Below are positions 17,311-26,134 of a stretch of 50,932 nt of DNA, in pieces (the stretch's first letter is position 1; the number at the start of each line of letters is the position of its first letter). Origin of the DNA: Demequina sp. (lineage in GTDB: Bacteria; Actinomycetota; Actinomycetes; Actinomycetales; Demequinaceae); assembly GCF_016278775.1 (NCBI RefSeq), contig NZ_JADQBF010000083.1:1-50932 (forward strand), read 5' to 3'. The notes below the pieces were generated by a model that was not told where the DNA came from, searched no databases, and saw nothing but the letters and a program-made list of their open reading frames with translations. Made by a program: the position numbers and the translations under genes.

Positions 17311-18208
17311 GCTCTGCGAGGCGATGAGGCTCTGGGACGTCGTCCACATTGATGCCCACCATGGCCTCGCCCAGGCCGCGCGACACCTCGGCGATCACCG
17401 ACGCGTCGTCGAAGAACGTGGTGGCCTTCACGATTGCTTTAGCACGCTCGGCCGGGTTGCCAGACTTGAAGATGCCGGAGCCGACGAACACGCCCTCGGC
17501 GCCAAGCTGCATCATCATGGCCGCGTCGGCGGGCGTTGCGATGCCACCGGCGGTGAACATCACGACGGGAAGCTTGCCGGTCGCGGCGATCTCCTTGACG
17601 AGCGGGAGCGGGGCCTGCAACTCCTTGGCGGCCACGTAGAGCTCGTCTTCCGGCATGGCAGTGAGCGCCCTGATCTGCGAGCGAATCTTGCGCATGTGCG
17701 TGGTGGCGTTAGACACGTCGCCCGTGCCAGCCTCGCCCTTTGACCGGATCATGGCGGCTCCCTCTGAGATGCGGCGCAACGCCTCTCCCAGGTTGGTCGC
17801 TCCACACACGAAGGGCACCGTGAAGTTCCACTTGTCGATGTGATTCGTGTAGTCGGCTGGCGTCAGCACTTCCGACTCGTCGATGTAGTCAACGCCCAGG
17901 CTCTGCAGCACCTGAGCCTCGACAAAGTGGCCGATGCGCGCCTTGGCCATCACGGGAATCTGGACGGCGTCGATGATGCCCTGAACGAGGTCTGGGTCGG
18001 ACATGCGGGCGACGCCGCCCTGAGCGCGGATGTCGGCTGGAACGCGCTCGAGTGCCATGACGGCCACTGCGCCTGCGTCCTCCGCGATCTTGGCCTGGTC
18101 GGCGGTCACCACGTCCATGATGACCCCGCCCTTGAGCATCTCAGCCATGCCACGCTTGACGAGGTCGGTGCCGACCTGCGGGCTGACGGATGCGGGGGTG
18201 TCACTCAT
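17300..18208 (-). CDS. pdxS: Pyridoxal 5'-phosphate synthase subunit PdxS
   Basis: 302 aa TIM barrel that makes PLP from ribose 5-phosphate, glyceraldehyde 3-phosphate and ammonia from PdxT. The two Schiff-base lysines are K89 ([14 protein letters not shown]) and K157 ([12 protein letters not shown]). The phosphate-binding [13 protein letters not shown] and GVFVGSGIF motifs are intact. ATG at 18208 overlaps the pimA stop as ATGA, so it lies inside the pimA operon. Confidence 0.97.
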   Translation of the reverse strand: MSDTPASVSPQVGTDLVKRGMAEMLKGGVIMDVVTADQAKIAEDAGAVAVMALERVPADIRAQGGVARMSDPDLVQGIIDAVQIPVMAKARIGHFVEAQVLQSLGVDYIDESEVLTPADYTNHIDKWNFTVPFVCGATNLGEALRRISEGAAMIRSKGEAGTGDVSNATTHMRKIRSQIRALTAMPEDELYVAAKELQAPLPLVKEIAATGKLPVVMFTAGGIATPADAAMMMQLGAEGVFVGSGIFKSGNPAERAKAIVKATTFFDDASVIAEVSRGLGEAMVGINVDDVPEPHRLAERGW

Positions 18209-19356
18209 ACTGGGGTTTCCTTCGCTCGTTGGGGGAAGAAGCTTGCGTCAAGTCTAATGGCGTCGCGATACGTCTCTTCGATGCGGGGCACGACTTGGTG
18301 CCAGTCGAAGGTGCCTGCCCGCAGTCGCCCGCGCTCGGCGAGCGCTGCGCGACCCACTGGGTCATCGAGCAAGGCGCACACTTGCGCTGCGAGACCCTTT
18401 GCCTCGTTGACGGGGAAGAACGCGGCGCACTCCTCGCCGTCGTCCGCCGTGGCGACGTCGCGGAAGGCAATCAGGTCGCTTGCGACGACGGCGGCTCCGG
18501 CGGCCATCGCCTCGACCAGCACGATGCCGAATGACTCCCCGCCCGTGTTGGGCGCGCAGTACACGTCGACAGAGGACATGAACGACGCCTTCCGCGCCTC
18601 GTCGACTTCGCCGACCACCTCTGCCCCTCCGCGCGCAATACGTGCCGCCACCCGGTCGGAGAATCGGCCCGCCACCAAGAAACGAGCCCTGTGGTGGTGC
18701 TCCCTCACGAGCGGTATGGCGGCGAGAAAGTCGTCGAGACCCTTGCGCGGCTCATCCATCCTGCCAAGAATGCCGACGGTGGGAGCGTCGTGCGTGCCCG
18801 TCCACTCCTCCCGCGCTTGCGCGTTGAAGTAGGCAGAGGTGTCGACTCCATTGGGGATGATGTGGGTCGCTTCCACGCGCAGGTGCTCCTTGACCGTGCG
18901 TGCCGCTGACGGCGACACCGCAATGCGCGCGTCGAGCTCCTCGAAGCCAGGCTTGATCCAGGGCTTGCCCAGACGCATGAGTCGCGAGGCGTCGTTCGAG
19001 GTGTGGAACGTCCCGACGGTGGGTCCTAACCGGGCCCACATGGCGATGACGCTGAGCGACGGCGCGCCCGGCTCGTGAAGGTGCACCACGTCGAAGTGGC
19101 CATCGGCCATCCACCGCCTGACGCGCGCGGCCGCGACCAGCCCAAACGTGAGCCTGGCCGTCGAGCCGTTGTAGTGAACGGAAAAGGACCTGCCTGCCGA
19201 CCGCACGTATCCAGGGAGGCCGTCGTCAGCGGCAGAGGGCGCCAATACGGACACGTGATGCCCCCTGCGAATCAGCGCCTCCGCCAGGTCGATGACGTGC
19301 AGTTGTACTCCGCCTGGCCTGTCCAGCGAGTACGGGCACACGATGCCAATGCGCAC
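18205..19356 (-). CDS. pimA: Phosphatidylinositol alpha-mannosyltransferase PimA
   Basis: 383 aa GT4-family, GT-B fold enzyme that transfers the first mannose from GDP-Man to phosphatidylinositol on the inner face of the membrane. The N-terminus [20 protein letters not shown], then [15 protein letters not shown] and the donor-site E-x7-E motif ([12 protein letters not shown]) match mycobacterial PimA closely as I recall it. Immediate neighbours are the acyltransferase PatA and the PI-phosphate synthase, which complete the early phosphatidylinositol mannoside route. Confidence 0.9.
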   Translation of the reverse strand: MRIGIVCPYSLDRPGGVQLHVIDLAEALIRRGHHVSVLAPSAADDGLPGYVRSAGRSFSVHYNGSTARLTFGLVAAARVRRWMADGHFDVVHLHEPGAPSLSVIAMWARLGPTVGTFHTSNDASRLMRLGKPWIKPGFEELDARIAVSPSAARTVKEHLRVEATHIIPNGVDTSAYFNAQAREEWTGTHDAPTVGILGRMDEPRKGLDDFLAAIPLVREHHHRARFLVAGRFSDRVAARIARGGAEVVGEVDEARKASFMSSVDVYCAPNTGGESFGIVLVEAMAAGAAVVASDLIAFRDVATADDGEECAAFFPVNEAKGLAAQVCALLDDPVGRAALAERGRLRAGTFDWHQVVPRIEETYRDAIRLDASFFPQRAKETPV

Positions 19357-20247
19357 CTACGCCTCCACCCATCCGAATCGTTGGAGCATATGCCAGTCCT
19401 CCGGATGTGCGGCGATCCCGCGCGCGAGCGACTGCGCCCATGCCTGAGTCATGGTCACCACCTTGTCACTACCTGTGAAGTCTTCTGGCAATAGGACCTC
19501 ACCGAAGGTCAACACGATGCCCCACCCCGACTTGGCTGCCCGCCTGCGCTTGCCCTTCAGACGCTCGTAGCGGACCGACACCGGCAACAGCGCCGTGTGC
19601 GCCGCGTGCGCCAACGCCGCCGGGCCGGGAGCGACGCGCACGGCGCGGCCCCACATCGAGACCTCCACTCCGCTGCCTGACAGGTCACGGTCGCTCAGGA
19701 GGCACACAAGCGTGTGCTCGGACTTGGTGATGCGCAAGAGTTGACGAAAGGTAGAGCTGCCCTCGTGGCCAAGAATCTGCATGCCGAGGTTCTCGCGGAA
19801 CGCCACGAACTCGTCGTACACGTCGCGCGGCTCTAGCACCTCCGCGACGGCGGTGACCTTGATGATGTTGCGGCAGGCGTAGGCGCCGATGAGGTCCCAA
19901 TTGCCCGAATGACCGAGCGCAGCGACCATGCCGTGCTCGCGCTCGAATACCCACTCGATCTCCTCGAAGCCCTCCAAGCGCACTCTCGCATCGATGACGG
20001 CGCCGCTCATCCGCGGCAGCTCCAAGACGTCGGCGTAGTACCTCGCGGCCGACGCCATGCCCCGCCTCGACAGGCGTCTCAAGGCGCGACCCTCAAGCCC
20101 CGTCACGCGGTGGAGGTTCTGCTCGAGGCGTCTTGCTGGCTTTGCCTTCCGCGCCCATCCGTACATGGCCACAAGCCAGGCGGCCGCACGGATGACGCTC
20201 ACTGGCAGGCGCCGCGACACCCGCCACGCGACGACGAAGGCGTTCAT
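19357..20247 (-). CDS. patA: Phosphatidylinositol mannoside acyltransferase (PatA-like)
   Basis: 296 aa member of the lipid A acyltransferase/PatA superfamily that acylates phosphatidylinositol mannoside. The catalytic HX4D motif is H113-SGNW-D118 in ALGHSGNWDLIGAY, and the N-terminus has a membrane-associated helix (about 17-32). I chose the ATG at 20247 (MNAFVVAWR) because it overlaps the pgsA stop as ATGA; the open frame upstream is a shadow of pgsA. It ends directly at the pimA start. Confidence 0.88.
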   Translation of the reverse strand: MNAFVVAWRVSRRLPVSVIRAAAWLVAMYGWARKAKPARRLEQNLHRVTGLEGRALRRLSRRGMASAARYYADVLELPRMSGAVIDARVRLEGFEEIEWVFEREHGMVAALGHSGNWDLIGAYACRNIIKVTAVAEVLEPRDVYDEFVAFRENLGMQILGHEGSSTFRQLLRITKSEHTLVCLLSDRDLSGSGVEVSMWGRAVRVAPGPAALAHAAHTALLPVSVRYERLKGKRRRAAKSGWGIVLTFGEVLLPEDFTGSDKVVTMTQAWAQSLARGIAAHPEDWHMLQRFGWVEA

Positions 20248-20909
20248 CCTTTGGTGGTGCGGTCCGCAGGCGCGGAGGCGACGGGGTTCTCGCGCGCTGC
20301 GCGGTTTTCCTCCCTTTGCACCTTCACCACCGACCAGGTGCGCTGGCCCACAGTGAAGGCCGCTGCAGCCGCGAGCAGCCACAGCGTGACGGTGAGAACC
20401 ATGAGCGGAAGACCCAAGCCCACAAGGCCGGTTGCGGTGAGGCCGATCACCAGCCGGTCGGACCGCTCGGCGATGCCGTTGGCCGTCTCAATGCCGAGGC
20501 TTCCCGCACGCGCCTTGGCGTAGGGAACGAAGGACCCGAGAGTGAGACACATGAGTGCGGCGAGAGCAGTTGCTGGCTCGTCGACGCGAAAGCCCCACAC
20601 GAGCGCGCCAAAGATGGCGGCGTCAGCCACCCTGTCGAGCGTGGAGTCCAGGTAGGCGCCTAGCCTGCTGCTCTTTCCAGACAACCTGGCCATCGTCCCG
20701 TCGAGCATGTCGGTGATGACAAAGAACGTGATCACCATGACGCCCCAGAACAGCGCGGACCCGCCACGCGGAAGGAACACGATAGCGCCCACGACCACTC
20801 CGATGGTGCCCACGATCGTTACCGCGTTCGGGTGCACTCCCGCCTTCACCAACGCACTCGCTGGGGCCCGCCAGATTGCGGCCATCACGGGCCGCAGTTT
20901 GCCAAACAT
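20244..20909 (-). CDS. pgsA: CDP-alcohol phosphatidyltransferase, probable phosphatidylinositol phosphate synthase
   Basis: 221 aa membrane enzyme with about six helices. The CDP-alcohol signature is complete: D67-xx-D70-G71-xx-A74-R75-x8-G84-xxx-D88-xxx-D92. Position next to patA and pimA indicates that it joins CDP-diacylglycerol and inositol phosphate to make PI-phosphate, the precursor for PimA. The ATG at 20909 has GAGGAG 6-8 bases upstream; the open frame extends to 20948 without support. Confidence 0.88.
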   Translation of the reverse strand: MFGKLRPVMAAIWRAPASALVKAGVHPNAVTIVGTIGVVVGAIVFLPRGGSALFWGVMVITFFVITDMLDGTMARLSGKSSRLGAYLDSTLDRVADAAIFGALVWGFRVDEPATALAALMCLTLGSFVPYAKARAGSLGIETANGIAERSDRLVIGLTATGLVGLGLPLMVLTVTLWLLAAAAAFTVGQRTWSVVKVQREENRAARENPVASAPADRTTKG

Positions 20910-20929
20910 GTGTTCTCCTCGTTGCACCG

Positions 20930-21481
20930 CTAAGCGGTCTTTGACCACGCCTCACTGACGCGCTGCCACGTGTCATCCAAGAGTTCAGGCAACGCCTTGG
21001 TACGTCCAATAATGGGTAGGAAGTTCGAGTCCCCTACCCAACGCGGCACTACGTGCTGGTGCAGGTGTTCGTGAATGCCAGCGCCGCCGGTCTTGCCCTG
21101 ATTGATACCAATGTTGAATCCCTGGGTGCCCGTGAGCCCCTGCAGCACTCGCATGCCCGTCTGGGTCAGAGCCGCGATCTCGTCGCGCTCCGCGTCGGTC
21201 ACATCCGTGTACCAGCCTATGTGGCGGTAAGGGCAGATCATCAAGTGGCCTGGGTTGTACGGGTACAGATTGAGTACCACGTAGCAGGTCTCGCCCCTAT
21301 GGACGATGAGGTGGTCGCGGTCGTTGTCTTCCGGCGACTTGCACAGGGGACAGTGATGCACGCCGTCCATGTCGGGGCGATCGGTAGCGTTCCTCACGTA
21401 CGCCATGCGGTGCGGCGTCCACAAGCGTTCGAAGCCGTCTGGCTCGCCGCCCATCTTGTCCGCATCCGCCTGCTCCACCAT
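20930..21481 (-). CDS. HIT-family hydrolase/phosphorylase (Ap4A phosphorylase-like)
   Basis: 183 aa. The histidine triad is H139-L-H141-Q-H143 with a further H137 (IHEHLHQHVVPRW), followed by GDSNFLP. A CxxC pair (C44, C47) may bind zinc with nearby histidines. The M. tuberculosis homologue in the same position (Rv2613c) is described as a diadenosine tetraphosphate phosphorylase, so that is the likeliest activity. Its start codon shares one base with the thrS stop (TGATG). Confidence 0.88.
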   Translation of the reverse strand: MVEQADADKMGGEPDGFERLWTPHRMAYVRNATDRPDMDGVHHCPLCKSPEDNDRDHLIVHRGETCYVVLNLYPYNPGHLMICPYRHIGWYTDVTDAERDEIAALTQTGMRVLQGLTGTQGFNIGINQGKTGGAGIHEHLHQHVVPRWVGDSNFLPIIGRTKALPELLDDTWQRVSEAWSKTA

Positions 21482-23478
21482 CAGACTTGAGCCCTCGTCC
21501 GAATGGCCTCGACGATGCGAGCCACGGCCGCGTCGACCGGAACCTGGTTGTCTTGGCTGCCGTCGCGAAAGCGGAAAGACACCGCGCCAGCGTCGGCGTC
21601 GTCGCCGCCAGCGATGAGCACGAACGGCACCTTCTCCTTGGAGGCGGTGCGGATCTTCTTGGGAAAGCGTTCGTCGGAGGTGTCTACCTCGACGCGCACA
21701 CCCTTGGCTCTCAGTTGCGTGGCGACGTCCTGGAGGTAGCCATCAAAGGCCTCCGCCACAGGGATCGCCTTGACCTGGACGGGTGCGAGCCACACGGGGA
21801 ACTGGCCAGCGTAGTGCTCCGTGAGGATGGCAAAGAAGCGCTCGATCGAGCCGAACAGCGCGCGGTGAATCATCACGGGGCGCTTTCGAGAGTTGTCTGC
21901 GGCCGTGTACTCAAGCTCGAAGCGCTCCGGGAGGTTGAAGTCCAACTGAATGGTCGACATCTGCCACGACCTGCCGATCGCGTCGCGGGTCTGCACGGAG
22001 AGCTTGGGCCCGTAGAACGCGGCGCCTCCTGGGTCCGGCACCAACTCAAGGCCGCTCGCCTCACCTACCTCGCGCAGCGTCTGGGTCGCCTCTTCCCAGA
22101 TATCTTCTGACCCCACCGACTTCTCTGGATTGCGGGTCGACAGTTCGAGGAAGAAGTCGTTGAGCCCGTAGTCCTTCAACAGGTTCAGCACAAAGTTGAG
22201 CGTGGTGGTGAGCTCGTCCTTCATCTGCTCGCGGGTGCAGTAGATGTGCGCATCGTCCTGGGTGAAGCCGCGCGCTCGAGTCAGTCCGTGCACCACCCCC
22301 GACTTTTCGTTGCGGTACACCGTGCCGAACTCGAACATCCTGAGCGGAAGTTCGCGATAGGAACGCCCGCGCGACCTGAAGATCAGGTTGTGCATGGGGC
22401 AGTTCATGGGCTTCAGGTAGTAGTCCTGGCCCTGCTTGGTGACGTTGCCCTCTGCGTCGCGCTCCTCGTCCATGTGCATGGGCGGGTACATGCCGTCCGC
22501 ATACCAATCGAGGTGGCCGGACACCTGGAACAGGTTCGCCTTAGTGGCGTGGGGCGTGTAGACGAACTCGTAGCCCTCCTCGATGTGGCGCCTGCGCGAG
22601 TAGTTCTCCATCTCCATGCGGACGATGCCGCCCTTGGGGTGGAAGACGGCCAGGCCGGAGCCGATCTCGTCAGGGAACGAGAACAGGTCCATCTCGGCGC
22701 CAAGCCTGCGATGATCGCGCCTCTCCGCCTCCGCGAGGCGGTCCTTGTACGCGAGCAGCTCCTCCTTGGTGGGCCAGGCGGTGCCGTAGATGCGCTGAAG
22801 TTGGGGGTTCTTCTCGCTGCCGAGCCAATACGCGGCGGCCGAACGCATCAGGCTCCAGCCGTTGGCCAACACCTTGGTGCTCGGCACGTGAGGACCGCGG
22901 CACAGGTCCTTCCACACCGTCTCGCCTTGGCGGTTGAGGTTGTCGTAGATCGTGGTCTCGCCCGCACCCACCTCGACGGACACTCCCTCGGCGCCGTCAA
23001 CGCCTGCCGCCCTGTTCAGCAATTGGCACTTGTAGGGCTCGCCGGAGAGTTCCGCTAGAGCCTCGTCTTGAGTCACGACGCGGCGTCGGAACGTCTGGCC
23101 CTCCTTGACGATGCGCTGCATCGCCTTCTCGAGCGCCTTCAGGTCCTCGGGGGTGAAGGGCTCGGCCACGTCAAAGTCGTAGTAGAAACCGTCGGTGATG
23201 AAGGGGCCCACGCCCAGCTTCGCGTCCGGCCTCATCTGCTGGACTGCCTGCGCCATCACGTGCGTCGCGGAGTGCCTCAACACGTTGAGACCCTCAGGCT
23301 CCGACACGAGCACGGCCTCGACGGCGTCATGCGCCTGGATCTCCCGAGCCAGATCGCGCAGTTCACCCGCAATGCGCATCACGACCACGTCGCGACGATC
23401 GCCATACAGGTCGAGGCCCGTCGTGCCCTGTTCGACCTGACGCTCGACACCGTCAATGGTCGCGTTGATGCTCGGCAC
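21481..23478 (-). CDS. thrS: Threonyl-tRNA synthetase
   Basis: 665 aa class II synthetase. N-terminal TGS domain (1-62), editing domain with H69/H73 ([10 protein letters not shown]) and C193/H197 ([10 protein letters not shown]), catalytic core with the zinc cysteine in [16 protein letters not shown] motif 2 region and motif 3 [17 protein letters not shown], then a C-terminal anticodon-binding domain (about 560-665). GTG start at 23478 with GAGGAG upstream. A weak -10 (TAGCAT, complement of 23526-23531) lies about 50 bases before the start. It heads the long thrS-to-rel minus-strand run. Confidence 0.97.
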   Translation of the reverse strand: MPSINATIDGVERQVEQGTTGLDLYGDRRDVVVMRIAGELRDLAREIQAHDAVEAVLVSEPEGLNVLRHSATHVMAQAVQQMRPDAKLGVGPFITDGFYYDFDVAEPFTPEDLKALEKAMQRIVKEGQTFRRRVVTQDEALAELSGEPYKCQLLNRAAGVDGAEGVSVEVGAGETTIYDNLNRQGETVWKDLCRGPHVPSTKVLANGWSLMRSAAAYWLGSEKNPQLQRIYGTAWPTKEELLAYKDRLAEAERRDHRRLGAEMDLFSFPDEIGSGLAVFHPKGGIVRMEMENYSRRRHIEEGYEFVYTPHATKANLFQVSGHLDWYADGMYPPMHMDEERDAEGNVTKQGQDYYLKPMNCPMHNLIFRSRGRSYRELPLRMFEFGTVYRNEKSGVVHGLTRARGFTQDDAHIYCTREQMKDELTTTLNFVLNLLKDYGLNDFFLELSTRNPEKSVGSEDIWEEATQTLREVGEASGLELVPDPGGAAFYGPKLSVQTRDAIGRSWQMSTIQLDFNLPERFELEYTAADNSRKRPVMIHRALFGSIERFFAILTEHYAGQFPVWLAPVQVKAIPVAEAFDGYLQDVATQLRAKGVRVEVDTSDERFPKKIRTASKEKVPFVLIAGGDDADAGAVSFRFRDGSQDNQVPVDAAVARIVEAIRTRAQV

Positions 23479-23598
23479 GTGAAGTCTCCTCGGGTTGCGT
23501 GAAACGCGGCGCGCGCTCCCCGACGATGCTACCGACCCGGCGCCCTCGTTGAAGACTCATTGGCCGGAGGGTTCGCCAGGCGGCCCCGACATGATGAG

Positions 23599-23670
23599 TG
23601 GGCGATACTGGGATCGAACCAGTGACCTCTTCCGTGTGAAGGAAGCGCGCTACCCCTGCGCCAATCGCCC
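23599..23670 (-). tRNA. tRNA-Val (anticodon CAC)
   Basis: On the minus strand a 72-base cloverleaf: acceptor GGGCGAT/ATCGCCC with discriminator A, D arm GCGC...GCGC, anticodon stem CTTCC/GGAAG around loop TT-CAC-AC, and T arm ACTGG-TTCGATC-CCAGT. CCA is not encoded (CTC follows). It differs from the tRNA-Val(GAC) at 25988 at only three positions. Confidence 0.95.
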
Positions 23671-23710
23671 TGAAGCGGACTCAATACTAGCGGGTATTGA
23701 GCCGCACGTG

Positions 23711-24592
23711 TCACACGGTCGCACGCGTCCGCGGCGGTGGTGGGTCGTGTTCCACGTCCGCGTGAGACTCATACAACTCCCCCACCCTGCGCAGCAAAGG
23801 GCCCTCACGCAAGTCCGCGCCATCGAGCCACACGACGGGCGCAAGGCCCCGAGTGGAGGAACTCACGGCGGCAAACGCGTCGCCGTGTCTGACCTCGTCG
23901 AGAACGGCCATCTCCAGCTCGCCGGGCGCCGCCACACGCACCGGCATCCCGGCCTTGGCCCCCCACTCAAGCACCAAACCTCGAGTAATCCCCGCGAGGC
24001 AACCAGACGATAGCGGCGGCGTGACCACCTCTCCACGACGCTCGATGAACACGTTCGATCCGGTGCCCTCGCACAGGTATCCGAACGTGTTCGACATGAG
24101 GGCCTCGTCGGCTCCCTGCTTGGCCGCGAACTGCGCCATCACCACATTCTCGGCATACGACGTGGACTTCACTCCCGCGATGGCGGAGCGCTCGTTGCGT
24201 TTCCACGGAGCTCGCACTGCGCGGCACGCGCCCGGCGCGCTCCCGGGGCCACCCCAGATGATCACGTTGGGCTTCCCCGTCCCTCTCACCGAGCCCATAG
24301 GCCCCGGCCCTGACACCACGGTGATACGCAAGCGCGCGACGTCCGCCGGCTCGGCCTCCAGCACCTCCCGGATGCCGCTCCGAACAAAGGGGATGTCCAC
24401 AGCCTGCATGCCCATGCGGTCAAGCGAGTACTGAAGCCTCACGAGGTGGCGGGTGAGAGCGAAAGGATCGCCGTCCCGCACCGCAAGTGTCTCGAATACC
24501 CCGTCGCCAACGGTGACTCCGTGATTCCCAGCCTGCAACACGGGCGCGTTTGCGGAATGGAGGGTTCCATCGACCCACACGACCGCGCTCAT
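23711..24592 (-). CDS. pabC: Aminodeoxychorismate lyase (class IV aminotransferase fold)
   Basis: 293 aa PLP enzyme of the branched-chain aminotransferase/ADC lyase fold; K142 (AGVKSTSYAENVVM) is the expected Schiff-base lysine, with GTGSNVFI and the Gly/Ser-rich SSGCLAGITRG phosphate-binding loop later. It follows pabB with an ATGA overlap, which favours 4-amino-4-deoxychorismate lyase (folate pathway) over branched-chain aminotransferase. It ends 40 bases from the tRNA-Val gene. Confidence 0.88.
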   Translation of the reverse strand: MSAVVWVDGTLHSANAPVLQAGNHGVTVGDGVFETLAVRDGDPFALTRHLVRLQYSLDRMGMQAVDIPFVRSGIREVLEAEPADVARLRITVVSGPGPMGSVRGTGKPNVIIWGGPGSAPGACRAVRAPWKRNERSAIAGVKSTSYAENVVMAQFAAKQGADEALMSNTFGYLCEGTGSNVFIERRGEVVTPPLSSGCLAGITRGLVLEWGAKAGMPVRVAAPGELEMAVLDEVRHGDAFAAVSSSTRGLAPVVWLDGADLREGPLLRRVGELYESHADVEHDPPPPRTRATV

Positions 24593-25689
24593 GTCGTCAT
24601 TGTGTCGGCAGATGCCAGGGCAATCAACCTTCTAGCCTTGAGTTCCGTCTCCGCCCACTCGCCAGCGGGATCCGAACCCCACGTGATCCCAGCACCAGTG
24701 CCGAATCGCAAAGTGCCGCCTTGAGCGTCGTCCCACCAAAACGTGCGAATCCCCACCGCGAGTTCTGCCCGTTTTCGATCCGCGTCAATCCACCCGATCG
24801 CGCCGCAATACGGACCGCGCTCAGCGGTCTCCTCGCGCTCAATGATGCGCAGTGCCGAGGACTTGGGCGCGCCGCTCACGGAGCCAGGCGGGAACGTCCC
24901 GTCGAACATCGCGCGCCACAACTCATCGGTCCAGTCGTACTCGGGTTCGAGCCGGGAGGTGACCGTCGATTGCAGGTGAGACAGTCCGGGGAGCTCGTGG
25001 TGTCCCAGCAGTTCCGGCACCTCGACGCTTCCCGGGGTGGCGGTGTGGGAGAGATCGTTACGGATCAGGTCGGTAATCATGACGTTTTCCGCGGTGTCCT
25101 TGTCGAGCATCCGCTCCCCCGGGGCCGCAGTTCCCTTGATGGGGGACGACGCCACGGCGTCGCGGTCGACGCTGAGGTACAGCTCTGGCGACGCGGAAAC
25201 GACCCAACAGCCGGGCCATCCGTCCGACGCCGGGACGACGATGCGGGCGGCGTGGCGGGCGGGATTGCCCTTGGCGAGCACATGGGAAAGTGCGACGGCG
25301 TCCGGGCCGGGCGGCTCGGCGGGCAGCGGAGCGTCCAGGACGCGGCACAGGTTCACCTGGTAGACGTCTCCTTCGAGAATGTCCCGACGAATCGCCCGCA
25401 CGCCGCGCACGTACTGTTCGCGGTCCAGAGAACTGGACCAGTCGGTCGCGCGCGGGCCGTGCCATGGTCGCGAGTGTTCCGTGTCCTCCTCGGCACTCCG
25501 ACCGCGCTCCACATCGGCCATGCGCCACGCGTCAATGCGACCCTCGAAGGTGCCGACAACCACCCAGAAGCCGCCTTGCGACAGGCGATGCCCCTCCACA
25601 CGCGCGTCCACGTGCTCGACAGGACGTGTCGCCCTCACCCCTCGAAAAGCGGCGCTACCTAGCCGCCTGGGATCCTCGCGCCATGTCAT
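24589..25689 (-). CDS. pabB: Aminodeoxychorismate synthase component I
   Basis: 366 aa chorismate-binding enzyme of the TrpE/PabB family. The PIKGT motif (183-187, K185) is the PabB version of the active site, where TrpE has PIAGT. Other family segments are DILEGDVYQVNLCRVLDA, ENVMITDLIRNDLS and TFPPGSVSGAPKSSAL. It makes 4-amino-4-deoxychorismate from chorismate with ammonia from a PabA glutaminase not encoded here. Translationally coupled to pabC. Confidence 0.92.
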   Translation of the reverse strand: MTWREDPRRLGSAAFRGVRATRPVEHVDARVEGHRLSQGGFWVVVGTFEGRIDAWRMADVERGRSAEEDTEHSRPWHGPRATDWSSSLDREQYVRGVRAIRRDILEGDVYQVNLCRVLDAPLPAEPPGPDAVALSHVLAKGNPARHAARIVVPASDGWPGCWVVSASPELYLSVDRDAVASSPIKGTAAPGERMLDKDTAENVMITDLIRNDLSHTATPGSVEVPELLGHHELPGLSHLQSTVTSRLEPEYDWTDELWRAMFDGTFPPGSVSGAPKSSALRIIEREETAERGPYCGAIGWIDADRKRAELAVGIRTFWWDDAQGGTLRFGTGAGITWGSDPAGEWAETELKARRLIALASADTMTT

Positions 25690-25742
25690 GCGTTCACGCT
25701 ACTGGCCCGGCCATATCGGCGCCGTGCACTGCGTGTCGTGAG

Positions 25743-25772
25743 TTGGTAATCGCCCGTGGGATGGGCTACAGT
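25743..25772 (+). promoter_or_regulatory. Likely promoter of the tRNA Gly-Cys-Val cluster
   Basis: TTGGTA at 25743-25748 and TACAGT at 25767-25772 are separated by 18 bases, each matching the consensus at four of six positions. The predicted start near 25779 is about 27 bases before the tRNA-Gly gene. The 116-base gap between pabB and the tRNAs shows nothing else that I recognise. Confidence 0.45.
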
Positions 25773-25805
25773 CAATCCTCGTTCAAGGCGTCAAAACCTT
25801 GGTAC

Positions 25806-25878
25806 GCGGACGTGGCTCAGTTGGTAGAGCATCACCTTGCCAAGGTGAGGGTCGCGGGTTCGAATCCCGTCGTCCGCT
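25806..25878 (+). tRNA. tRNA-Gly (anticodon GCC)
   Basis: A 73-base cloverleaf: acceptor GCGGACG/CGTCCGC with discriminator T, D arm with GTTGGTAG, anticodon stem TCACC/GGTGA around loop TT-GCC-AA, and T arm with GGTTCGAATCC. First gene of a three-tRNA cluster. CCA is not encoded. Confidence 0.95.
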
Positions 25879-25910
25879 CGGTGGTAGGCGCCCTCGGGCG
25901 TCGGCCTGGC

Positions 25911-25981
25911 GGTGGAGTGGCCGAGAGGCGAGGCAGCGGCCTGCAAAGCCGTCTACACGGGTTCGAATCCCGTCTCCACCT
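25911..25981 (+). tRNA. tRNA-Cys (anticodon GCA)
   Basis: A 71-base cloverleaf: acceptor GGTGGAG/CTCCACC with the discriminator T expected of tRNA-Cys, anticodon stem closing loop CT-GCA-AA, and T arm CACGGG-TTCGAAT-CCCGT. It lies 32 bases after tRNA-Gly and 6 bases before tRNA-Val, so all three should be cut from one transcript. Confidence 0.95.
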
Positions 25982-25987
25982 CGCATG

Positions 25988-26062
25988 GGGCGATTGGCGC
26001 AGCGGTAGCGCGCTTCCCTGACACGGAAGAGGTCACTGGTTCGATCCCAGTATCGCCCACCA
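25988..26062 (+). tRNA. tRNA-Val (anticodon GAC)
   Basis: A 72-base cloverleaf with the same acceptor, D and T arms as the minus-strand tRNA-Val(CAC); the anticodon loop is CT-GAC-AC between CTTCC and GGAAG. Unlike its near-copy it has the 3' CCA encoded (26060-26062). Confidence 0.95.
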
Positions 26063-26072
26063 TGCATGACCA

Positions 26073-26100
26073 CCCCGGGCAAGCCCCGGGGTTGCTTTCT
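26073..26100 (+). terminator. Intrinsic terminator after the tRNA cluster
   Basis: CCCCGGG (26073-26079) pairs with CCCGGGG (26085-26091) around the 5-base loop CAAGC, followed by TTGCTTTCT. The very GC-rich stem and the T-rich tail directly after the last tRNA fit an intrinsic terminator. It also separates the tRNAs from the convergent PAS gene. Confidence 0.75.
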
Positions 26101-26134
26101 GTTCGGCGCCATGTAGACCGGCGCGACACCAGCG

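Noticed and set aside
25806-26100. tRNA cluster as a genomic-island attachment site
   Set aside because: No integrase, direct repeat of a tRNA end, or change in base composition is visible on either side.
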